DNA from: Choristocarpus tenellus KU-1152
Taxonomy: Eukaryota; Phaeophyceae
Assembly: GCA_964200185.2 (NCBI GenBank)
Contig: CAXNAD020000252.1
Span: forward strand, 1-23,300
Length of the DNA stretch: 23,300 bases
Direction: 5' to 3'
Every line of letters starts with the position of its first letter. Positions within the stretch are counted from its first letter, which is position 1. Made by a program: the position numbers and the translations under genes. Below the pieces are notes generated by a model, which made no database searches, was not told where the DNA came from, and saw nothing but the letters and a program-made list of their open reading frames with translations. Below, in pieces: positions 1 to 7,363 of the stretch.

Positions 1-827
1 CCCCCCTTCAAGATGTGTCATCACCAAACAGTATCACCACGAAATCTCAATTGGGTACACAAAAGAGTCAAGACAGAAACTGCGCCAGAAATTTCTCCAC
101 CAATAGTTGGAGGAACTATTTTATACAAATTAAAAAAAAAAAATCGATTATTCCAGGGTATACAATAGAACCACAGTAGCAGTTTTTGCTGGGCCCCAAC
201 CCTAGATCGGAGATCAGTTGTTATGATGGAATGATATAGAATGCTGATGTTACAAGCAAAACCTACCATACCATTGTCAGTTTCTCTCAAAGTCATACCC
301 TAACCCTAACTCAATCTCCTCTCTATTTTCTACCTCAAATTACACACACCAAATCAACACAAACATTGTGCAAGCCCTAAAAATATATATGTAATGTTAC
401 TACTACCTACTACCACACTTACTGACAAAGAAAAGGCACTAGCCCTAACCCTAACCCTAACTCAGTATATATTATGTTATTACTACCTACTACCACACTT
501 ACTGACAAAAAAAAGACCCTAACCCTAACCCTAACCCTAACCAAAAGTATATACGATGTTACTACTACCTACTACCACACTTACTAACAAAAAAATCCAC
601 TGTTCAACACAACCACTGCAAAATCACAAGAAAAAAGTTCATTCCGAAAAGCAAAAAATAAATAAATAAATAAATATATATAAATAAATATATCTTTGAA
701 GCCAGTGTGAGCACCTATGTACCACCACATGCGTTGCTGCTCAAGTCAAGATACACAGTACAATATTGTGGAGAGTCTTGCTCATACCACGCCTTCCCAA
801 TATCAACGAAATCCTTCCTCTACTCAC
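1..827. other. Left edge: AT-rich DNA with telomeric tracts, gene content unresolved
   Basis: I could not assign a gene here. Telomeric tracts occur at about 297-312, 443-461 and 517-542. A minus-strand open frame of about 35 codons at 819-715 lies just beyond the exon D donor, and another minus frame of 91 codons spans 296-21. Neither shows a family motif. The methyltransferase should continue in this direction, so an exon may be hidden. (AAATA)-like low complexity occupies roughly 655-692. Confidence 0.5.
394..592. repeat. Three-copy ~81-bp tandem repeat containing telomeric tracts
   Basis: The segment ATGTTACTACTACCTACTAC and what follows begins at 394, 474 and 556 (spacing 80 and 82). 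The first two copies end in CCCTAA runs of different length (443-461 and 517-542). The third ends without one. The unit therefore appears to have duplicated with the telomeric tract inside it, followed by change in tract length. Confidence 0.85.
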
Positions 828-964
828 ACGATCAGCTTCACAGACCCCTGCTCCAGTTCTGAGGGCAGCAAACGGAAATTTTGTACCAAAAACGTGGTAT
901 GGTCCACAGCATCTAGCCCTAACCTTGATGCCAATCTCGACCTTGTTGTTTCAATTGCCGTTTC
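828..964 (-). CDS. Methyltransferase exon D (post-motif helix and next strand)
   Basis: 137 nt on the minus strand, entering in phase 0 after ATCCACAG and leaving in phase 2 before a strong GTGAGT donor at 827-822. It reads ETAIETTRSRLASRLG, then VDHTTFLVQNFRLL, then LEQGSVKLIV. Joined to exon B it gives IDKQ-ETAIETTRSRL, which fits the family pattern position by position. The codons AGG TTA GGG CTA within it contain one telomere-like hexamer. The acceptor and first 35 nt of this exon are duplicated 109 bp away at 1089-1039. No following exon with the expected N-L-G-Y motif was found between 1 and 821. Confidence 0.7.
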
Positions 965-3293
965 CTGTGGATGTATTCCCTGAGCCCCACACCAAAGCCC
1001 CCCAAAACAAGGCCAACAAGGCAAAGAAAAAAAAACAAGCCAATCTCGACCTTGTTGTTTCAATTGCCGTTTCCTGTGGATGTATTCCCCCCCCCCACCC
1101 CCCCCAGGAAAATAGGTAAAGTTAGTGGAAAAAATACAACAATCGCTGTCCCCAACACTCTTCAGAATGTTGGCTGTGTAACTCATTATCCACTGCTCGA
1201 AACCAAAGATGCTGGGGGATCAAATCTTACCTGGACCACTTTCCCGACTCCCTAACCCTAACCCTAACTTCTTAACTCTAACCCTAGAGAGAGAGAGAGG
1301 ACAAGTGGTATAGGAGGGGGGGGCTGGGGTACAGGTTCAATGGGAAACGTCAAGATTGAGATTGACTACTTCGGGAAAGTGTGCGATTGGTGGGGTGATG
1401 GCCCACAGAAAATGCTGAGAAATTTCCCAGCTTCTGATTTTGTCAAAACATTGAGATAACAATGTCTGCCCTGGTGGAACAGGTGTACCAAGCATCTCAG
1501 CTGTTGATGTTTGGTATAGAGAAGGAGGCATGCATGTAGGATGGTGTCAAGAATGGTATTTGAGTGCTTGCTGAAAGATGGAGGAGTTGAGTGTACATGG
1601 GTAGTACTACAGAATACTATCAGGCGTTGGCAGATTACGGGTGTAGTGCACTCTAGAGTGATGTACCAGTAGGGTTAGGGCTAGGCAGTTACCCATTTTC
1701 TGAACTAAGGGATGAAGGGTTCATCCACATTGGTTTGAAAGATACCAATGAGAGATATTGTGTGTGTACCAATGGTAATACCACGTGGAGGTGGTCTTCC
1801 AGCCCCCCCCCACTGCCCTCACAAGTGCAACAGAATGGAAATGTTCACTCTCAATTGTATGTGTCAAGACGAATGCAATGGCAGCAACACTGCACAAGAT
1901 TTACCACATCCTCAGCACTGTATATCTCCCATAATAACAAAGGAAATGGGGATATCTTCAAGGATCGATCCAACAAGAAAGCTAACCCTAACCCTAACCC
2001 TAACCCTAATGTCTATTCTCATTCACTTGCACAAATGTTGCTGCAAACCCGATCCCCATTTAACAAGCCCTTTTGAGTCCTCAAAAAACAACCAGGTAAT
2101 GAGGGTTAGGGTTAGGGTTAGAGTTTCACCACGTCACGTCTTACTCAACACTCTGGTTCTCATGGAAGATACTCTAGCTTGCCCCTCAAGATTGTCTGGT
2201 CATGAGTCATATCTCTTCAAGAGATCAGGACACAAAAGAAAGCAGTGTAGACCTTGACCAATCATGGACGATACAAAAGAAAGCAGTGTAGACCTTGACC
2301 AATCATGGACGCCTCTTCCCCCCCATCACCAAAAAAAACAAACTGCAACGAATCTTATTAGATTCTTAAGTTGCTTCCTGCCAAGGTTTGGTCTTGGGAA
2401 CTACCTAGTTGAACCAACAGGATGCGGTCATCCTACATCATTCATAGATCCTAAAGGAGCATTTGATCGATTCTTCCTGTTTCGTATCCAGGGTTAGGGT
2501 TAGGGTGAAGATACGGATAAATGTATTTCTCTGTCATTGGAGGGGAGAGCAGATTGTGGGTATCATCCCTAAAACCTACATGCTCACACAGCCCCAAAAA
2601 ACAAAGTTATTAATGATCAAGTTTTAATAGCTTGAAATTTCAAAGGATTATCGTTTTCTACTTGGAAAATATCAACAGTGGGGGGGGGGGGGGGATAGGG
2701 TTAGGGCTCGCAATCTAGACCATCCTCTGGGTTAGGGTTAGGGCTGTTGCTGCAAATAGTCCTCTAAATAGTCCTCTTTATTTCATGTCAGCTGATCCTC
2801 AATCCTCGCTATTGTCTCTTGCTGCATATGGTCAACCCTAACCCTAGTCAGAGGGCAATGACGTTTAACCCTAACCCTAACCCTAACCTGCTTATCAATG
2901 CAGTACATCTTCCCCATGCCCTCAGACAACCCAACCAACTTCCCCAACTCCACGCTGTCAAAGCCGTTGCCGGCGGTGCAATCGACCACTGTGTCTCCTG
3001 GTGAAGCAATCTCCTTCCTGTTGACAAGACGATATGGCGTATGTATTATTATGTGTATATACGTATGTTATGTGTATGTATATATATATGCATATATTAT
3101 GTGTATATATGTAATATGTATATATGTATTATGTGTATGTAAGGGGACAAGAAAAAAAACAAAAACTTGCCTGTGCACATTGAAGTGCTCCATTGAAAGA
3201 ACAGAGCCCAGTCACCTCTGTTCGGAAAGAGATTTAGTGACAAAGCCATAATCCTTGTAGAGGGAAGGGGGCAATGCATCTCTTGAGAGGGGG
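828..3293 (-). CDS. MnmM/YtqB-like class I SAM methyltransferase gene (partial, three exons recognised)
   Basis: Family knowledge: PF06962-type enzymes (bacterial YtqB, now MnmM) methylate the aminomethyl group of the tRNA wobble uridine using S-adenosylmethionine. Seen: three minus-strand exons join in phase: 3293-3216 (out phase 2), 3017-2888 (in phase 2, out phase 0) and 964-828 (in phase 0, out phase 2). Joined, they read GDTVVDCTAGNGFDSVELG (SAM-binding motif I), then KMYCIDKQ (end of strand 2, acidic residue D), then ETAIETTRSRL, the usual 'D-x-Q-x-x-A-I-x-x-T-x-x-R-L' helix, and finally a segment ending GSVKLIV, where this family continues into an N-L-G-Y motif. That motif and the later G-H-x-G-G region are not found here, so the 3' end is missing, degenerate or beyond the window. 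The start codon is also unresolved. The intron 2887-965 is about 1.9 kb and packed with telomeric tracts. The gene could be decayed. Confidence 0.7.
930..1089. repeat. 51-bp direct duplication covering a splice acceptor (930-980 and 1039-1089)
   Basis: The 51 bases at 930-980 recur exactly at 1039-1089, with a 58-base spacer. On the minus strand each copy carries ATCCACAG and the first 35 nt of methyltransferase exon D. The spacer is pyrimidine-rich on the minus strand. The 109-bp offset is not a multiple of three, and use of the upstream copy as acceptor leads to a TGA a few codons into the second copy. Confidence 0.95.
1983..2120. repeat. Pair of telomeric tracts in opposite orientation
   Basis: TAACCC units at 1983-2010 and GGGTTA units at 2103-2120, facing each other about 92 bp apart. 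They could pair as a hairpin stem in single-stranded DNA or RNA. Confidence 0.9.
2232..2311. repeat. 39-bp tandem duplication, offset 41 bp
   Basis: The 39 bases from 2232 to 2270 recur at 2273-2311, separated by two bases. The copies are identical, so the duplication is recent. It lies in the proposed methyltransferase intron and has no recognised function. Confidence 0.95.
2783..2821 (-). pseudogene. Possible decoy or decayed exon (QETIARIEDQL)
   Basis: After ATGCAG at 2822 the minus strand reads QETIARIEDQLT and then TGA (2785-2783). Spliced 66 nt downstream of exon B, this would give IDKQQETIARIEDQL, a weaker imitation of the family helix that exon D supplies better (ETAIETTRSRL). No GT occurs on the minus strand from 2820 down to about 2721, so it has no donor and would end the protein. 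It may be a decayed alternative exon or chance. Confidence 0.3.
2866..2888 (+). repeat. Telomeric tract at methyltransferase 5' splice site
   Basis: TTAACCCTAACCCTAACC; on the coding (minus) strand this is GGTTAGGGTTAGGGTTAGGG, starting right at CAG|GTTAGG. Confidence 0.95.
2888..3017 (-). CDS. Methyltransferase exon B (SAM-binding motif I)
   Basis: 130 nt on the minus strand: one base completing an Arg codon plus 43 codons. It contains VVDCTAGNGFDS, the glycine-rich SAM loop of class I methyltransferases in the form typical of the YtqB/MnmM family, followed by a helix (VELGKLVG) and MYCIDKQ, whose Asp would contact the SAM ribose. The acceptor is TTGTCAACAG at 3018. The donor CAG|GTTAGGG at 2888/2887 is unusual because it is the first unit of a telomeric tract. 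If that intron is not spliced, the frame stays open through the repeat (reading Val-Arg-Val-Arg) and stops at 2785-2783. Confidence 0.8.
3043..3140. repeat. AT-rich (TATG/TATA) low-complexity tract
   Basis: Irregular alternation of TATGTATATATG-type units, inside the short methyltransferase intron between exons A and B (3215-3018). No coding potential. Confidence 0.8.
3216..3293 (-). CDS. Methyltransferase exon A (N-terminal helix)
   Basis: On the minus strand this reads ...LYKDYGFVTKSLSEQ and ends with AG before a GTGAC donor at 3215-3211, leaving phase 2. The family normally has a helix here just before the G-D-T-V-V-D strand, and the join to exon B gives SEQ-R-KEIASPGDTVVD. The left boundary is not firm. 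Possible acceptors are CTGTAG (exon from 3293) and CTCAAG (exon from 3281), both entering in phase 2. A CCCTAACCCTAAC tract lies immediately upstream of the first. The upstream exon with the start codon was not identified; a good donor CCAAG|GTAAGG at 3871/3870 on the minus strand could mark it. Confidence 0.55.
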
Positions 3294-3300
3294 CTACAGA

Positions 3301-3321
3301 GGTTAGGGTTAGGGTTAGGGT
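3301..3321 (+). repeat. Telomeric tract before methyltransferase exon A
   Basis: GGTTAGGGTTAGGGTTAGGGT; on the coding (minus) strand it reads CCCTAACCCTAACC and is followed by TCTGTAG, so it supplies CTAAC branch-point-like sequence just before a candidate acceptor. Confidence 0.95.
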
Positions 3322-4067
3322 GCAGTTCCATTCGAAGATTATCTATCGATAGATATGTCCACATCAATCTACAGTCTACTTTGGTTCAAAGTATGTTCTA
3401 TGTCTGAGGGTGGACATTGCTCTGCCGTAACTTGGTATGTAACCAGTAGAATAAAAAAAAAACTTGGCAGTGGTTAGGGTTAAGGGTTTTGTTTATTGCC
3501 TCAGGGTTAGGGATAGAGGATACCCGTGGTTGACAAAGTGGTTCAATGGAGGCAATATAGACACTCTCAACGATTAAGAAAAGGCAATCAGGTCAATAAA
3601 AAAATAACTGGAAAAAACAAAGAATAAGAAAAAAAGTAAGGTAATAAAATAAAATAAAATAAATTAAAACAGAAATAAAAACAAAACCTTCACGGGAGAA
3701 AAGCACCATTACCCCCCCCCAAAAAAAGAAAGTGAACTATGGATGCAAAATATATCCGTCTGAAGAGAAAAGACTACAAGCAGGCAGCAATGGTGGTGAT
3801 GGTGGTGGCGATGGCTTGGACAGACCTATGTGTTGCTCCGGTGTAACGCACATGAGTTATCACACCTTACCTTGGAATGACATTTTGCCAACTTAGGGTT
3901 AGGGGAGGAATTGAGGTTGGTGTGCTGTCTGTCACACTCATTAACACTTAGGATTTTAGGGTTAGTGACCCTGGTACTCCAACTCTCAACCCTAATCCTA
4001 ATCTTGTCCTGTTGTACAGGGATTTTTCACACTTTTAGTTTTATTGTATCATGATAGCTCCATTGAA

Positions 4068-4121
4068 GGGTTAGGGTTAGGGTTAGGGTTAGGGTTAGGG
4101 TTAGGGTTAGGGTTAGGGTTA
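4068..4121 (+). repeat. Perfect nine-unit telomeric array (GGGTTA)9
   Basis: 54 bases of uninterrupted GGGTTA units, the longest internal telomeric tract in the window. The others hold about two to four units. It is flanked by unique sequence on both sides and lies about 280 bp beyond the 3' end of the minus-strand gene at 4401. The G-rich strand could form a G-quadruplex. Confidence 0.98.
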
Positions 4122-4400
4122 AACAATGTCCAAAAAAGGACGCTGACAAATATATGCAAAATTCGGATTTTATTTTACGGATGCGTGTAGTATATTTTCT
4201 GAATTCTGCCAAAAGGTCTCCAACAATAGAGAAATCAACATTCTCAAGTCAAACTTAGCTCTTCATGGATACAGTTACAGGTTAATTGCAAAAGAATGAA
4301 AAACTGGCTTAAAATGCCGAACAGCCAAAGACTGTGAATCTCTCGTTATTTTGGCTCACTGCAGATAATCCTACGTGACATACAGCATTTGATTATCCTC

Positions 4401-5558
4401 TTACCATAGGAGATGAGCTAGCTGCACTGGTGCTGACAGGGGTGATGTCTGGTGCACCTGGTTGGGTATCTCTCCCTGACCAGAGGTCGAAGATTTCTTC
4501 TCACGTATTTCTCCCATGCCCGTATCTCCTACGACTACTCGGTCCTCTGAACACGAGGGTCTTAAGTCTTCCAATGTCTTTGCAGAGTTTTCACCCACGC
4601 CTTGTTCTTTTTTTTTTAAAGGGAGGGAAGTCGAGGAAGTTGAGGTTGAAGTGGTTGGAGAGGAGCTGCTCTGGAGGGTGAGGGCTCTTGCCAGCGTCTG
4701 AACCTCTCTTCGGAGGTAGTCACCGTCATCCTGGTCATCCGTTGGACCAGACTCCATATTTGGCGATGAGGACTCTCCTCCATGCATAGAACTCAGAGCT
4801 GCACTCATAGAAGCGCGCGCAGAGCTGATCACCAGGCGCTGTTGGTGGCGTAGATGTCGTGCACGGTCAAGTCTTGGGTGAGACGATGAATCAACTATCT
4901 GACCGAGGGAGGTCTTGTACGCTTGCATAGATTGGGCGTGATCTCTGTGGAGTTGAGGGAATTCGGTAGCTCTGATCAACATAAATATGCGGAGATATGC
5001 ACTAGAGCCTTTCTGAACAGCACCACGTAACCTGGAAGCTCACATACAACCAATGTACTGCCTCAATCGTGTTGGTATCGTATCAGTCAAGATAGCTCGG
5101 ACATACAAGACAATTTCGTGTCTCTGACCACATACCTGACGAGCAACTAACTCATTCTGGGAATCTTGGTCATCGAAACTACTGGCCGAGATACTCGCTC
5201 GCATCCGCAGGGCATCCATTGCCGCTCTGGCAGATACACGAGCAGCGTTTGAGGCAAACACCGCCCCCTTAGACTCAGCTTCTTGAGCCGCCAGGCTCGC
5301 GGAGTCCAGCACATCCTGCAATGTTTCCAACGCCCTGTCTCGAGCTGTCGAGGATAAATCGTCCGTATTGCAGGAAGAGGCATCGGCTTCACTATAGCGA
5401 CGGGTCGAGTGGTGGGAGTTGAAGTAGGTCCAGGTTGTACAGGGCGACGCACGCCATAGGAGCCCAGTGATGGGGACAGGAGATCTCAGCAGCCCGAGTA
5501 CAATGATATGGAGCACACCTCGCTGCCTATCGAGAAATCGACTACTGACGGTAAGCAT
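4401..5558 (-). CDS. Two-exon gene, unknown function, presequence-like N terminus
   Basis: Not recognised. Exon 1 runs from an ATG at 5558 (an earlier in-frame ATG lies at 5669) to 5136, ending CAG|GTATG in phase 0. Intron 5135-5013 (123 nt, containing a TGA) ends CTGTTCAG. Exon 2 runs 5012-4401 in phase 0 to TAA, giving 344 residues from the later ATG. Residues 1 to about 60 are Arg/Ser-rich with almost no acidic residues and contain STRRYSEAD, resembling a mitochondrial R-x-Y|S cleavage site, so organelle import is likely (inference). The middle is Ala/Arg-rich and strongly helical (NAARVSARAAMDALRMR and SARASMSAALSSM). The tail is Ser/Thr/acidic and probably disordered. At the very end TATG|GTAAGAG resembles a donor. 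Splicing to CTGCAG at 4359 would replace the last codons and stop four codons later. The gene is divergent from the large plus-strand gene. Confidence 0.6.
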
Positions 5559-5827
5559 CTTCCCACCTCTCCTTTCGATTTTGAGTATGACCTTCGTTAT
5601 TGATTGTACAAACTCAAACTTGAAACTTGGCTTTATTGGAAATTTTCTCGAACATGGAAGGCATTCCAAAGTCGTCTAACAGCTTCTCCCTGCCGTTGAC
5701 CAATTTGTACATTCAACAAATATGAGATAATAATAACTGTAATTCTCAGATCAAGGGTCAGACACCTATCTAAGACGCCGAGAAAGAAACAAAAGTTGAG
5801 GTCGACCTATCCGTGGTCGTGTGTGAT
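5559..5827. promoter_or_regulatory. Divergent promoter region
   Basis: At most 269 bp separate the ATG of the minus-strand gene (5558) from the ATG of the plus-strand gene (5828), or 158 bp if the earlier minus ATG at 5669 is used. Both transcripts must start in or near this interval. I see no clear TATA box and no telomeric tract. The ATG at 5828 is the first after an in-frame TAA at 5771. Confidence 0.5.
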
Positions 5828-7363
5828 ATGCCAAGGGTATGGATAAAGGGAAAGGGAGAAAGACGCGGTGATGGCAACGAGAAGGGACGAGGAGGAGTCG
5901 CATCTGTTGACATGGGACTGTCCAATCCCTTGCAATTTGGGTGTCAAGTTTCTAGAACTACTCCAATGAAGACTCCATCCAAGGAGGTTATTGGTGGATA
6001 TACCCCGTCATCGGCAAAGCTTGGTGGTTCAAAAAATTTGGTCAGACACGTCGACCATGATAATATGGAAAAGCACGCCGGTAAGGAAGAATCTATGTTG
6101 AGGCAGAATCCTGTGGGCCCCAGTGCTGGTCGCAGGTGGTGCAGTTCGAAAGGTAGCAATGGACTTGGAACTATATCAAGGGATGAGGTTTCCATGCAGA
6201 TGACATCGATGACCCCAGGATGCCCAAGAGGCGCGCCTGCAGACGAGGTAATGGCGTTCGCAAGGACACCCAAGATCAAAAGAACACCCCCACCTGTCCA
6301 ATCGACAAGTGAAGAGCGTGATTCGACACACCAAGTTGGTGCAGTCGCGATTTTGTCGAGATCCTCAATGCAAACAGCAGCAGCAGACGGCGAGCTCGCA
6401 GCGTTAGCTAGGACACCCAAGATTAGGCGGACACCTCCAGGTGTAGCGCCCCAAGCCCAATCCACCAACAATGAGGGATATTCGACACACCAAGTTGGCA
6501 CAGTCCCGAGTTTGTCGAGTCCCTCAATGCAAACAGCAGCAGCAGAAGGCGAGCTCGCAGCGTTCGCTAGGACACCCAAGATCAGGCGAACACCTCCAGG
6601 TGTAACACCCCAAGCCCAATCCACCAACAATGAGGGGTATTCGACACACCAAGTTGGTACAGTCCCGAGTTTGTCGAGCCCCTCAATGCAAACAGCAGCA
6701 GCAGAGGGCGAGCTCGCAGCGTTCGCTAGGACACCCAAGATCAGGCGAACACCTCCAGGTGTAACACCTCAAGCCACTGTTAACAATGCGATCGACATTG
6801 GCATGGGAAAAGAAGGATTGCAGGGGAAGGATTTGAACACTCGAGGTAATGAAGGACTAATGGGAGGTGAGACCAATAAACCAGACGCCCTTGGTAAACC
6901 ATCTATCCAAACAGGAACGGGTTCTCAAGCAGAATCAGAGTCATCACCAACGCCCCATATGGCGGCCAGGGAAGCCAGCGAACAGCCCAAGGAGGAGCGA
7001 GGGCGAGCGTTAGGGATGCCCCCAAGGGTTTCGGCTGTGGCGGCCTCTTTGAGGAGCCCTCATAACAACCTTTCACCAGTCAAGTTGCAAAAGGTACGGG
7101 CACCGCTGCAAGTCTTGGGGACCGGGAAGGAGCCGTTCATTGGAAGTGTGAACACCCTTCCTTTGCGAAAAGGAAAAGGCAAAGAAGGGGATGAAAGAAG
7201 GCAAAGACAGCCAGAGGTTCTACTACCATCTTCAGGTACCCTCACACCAGCTGAATTCCAGGGAGTGGCTGCAGTGATGCGAACGCCATCCTCCCTCTGT
7301 GCAACTGACCGACCAGGAGAGGTGGAAGGTATCTTGGTGTCAGGGCGTGAACAGCGACAAAAG
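5828..7363 (+). CDS. Large gene exon 1: N terminus with 53-residue repeats
   Basis: 512 codons from ATG to a CAAAAG|GTGAGC donor, phase 0. The start MPRVWIKGKGERRGDG is basic. Near residues 40-60 lies SRTTPMKTPSKEVIGGYTP. Residues ~138-315 hold tandem repeats with ARTPKIRRTPP as core. After that come further SP/TP sites: AAVMRTPSS, AASLRSPHNNLSPVKLQK. No hydrophobic segment and no globular fold are apparent. Translation past the donor adds only 20 codons before a stop, which supports splicing here. Confidence 0.75.

Larger units (their letters stand above)
965..2887 (-). other. Proposed 1.9-kb methyltransferase intron with telomeric tracts
   Basis: This stretch lies between exons B and D. 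It holds telomeric tracts at about 1251-1268, 1983-2010, 2103-2120, 2491-2506, 2698-2707, 2730-2744 and 2866-2888, poly-C at 1087-1106 and poly-G at 2681-2694. Several plus-strand frames are open (for example 1735-2076, 1748-2257, 2264-2497), partly because CCCTAA and TTAGGG repeats carry stops in only some frames. None shows a recognisable domain. Whether one is a nested gene or relic cannot be decided from sequence alone. Confidence 0.5.
3294..4400. other. Intergenic or 5' region with telomeric tracts, no firm gene
   Basis: This lies between the methyltransferase exons and the next minus-strand gene. It holds telomeric tracts at 3301-3321, about 3474-3482, 3503-3511, 3893-3902 and the long array at 4068-4121, plus (TAAAA)-type low complexity near 3635-3665 and a (GGTGAT)-like stretch near 3787-3812. 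On the minus strand there are isolated good splice sites: CCAAG|GTAAGG at 3871/3870 and CTCTTCAG near 3760. These may mark an unresolved first exon of the methyltransferase. Confidence 0.5.

Noticed and set aside
297-542. True chromosome end
   Set aside because: Tracts are short, interrupted and continue throughout the window in both orientations with genes between, so this is not a terminal telomere.
394-592. CRISPR-like array
   Set aside because: Spacing is regular but the units differ in telomeric tail length, there are no unique spacers, and the genome is eukaryotic.
824-1119. Plus-strand frames at 717-1119
   Set aside because: The minus strand here carries the methyltransferase helix with matching phase and a GTGAGT donor, so the plus frames are taken as antisense.
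3097-3279. 60-codon minus-strand frame beginning MHCPLPSTRIM
   Set aside because: Different frame from methyltransferase exon A, and it runs into the AT-rich intron; the exon A frame joins in phase to the SAM-binding exon.
4027-4212. Open frame rich in alternating Thr-Leu on the minus strand
   Set aside because: It is the translation of the GGGTTA array; two-residue alternations (TL, VR, LG, NP) here and elsewhere come from telomeric repeats, not genes.
5944-6738. 264-codon minus-strand frame
   Set aside because: Antisense shadow of the 53-residue repeats of exon 1; the plus frame has the start, motif pattern and splice donor.
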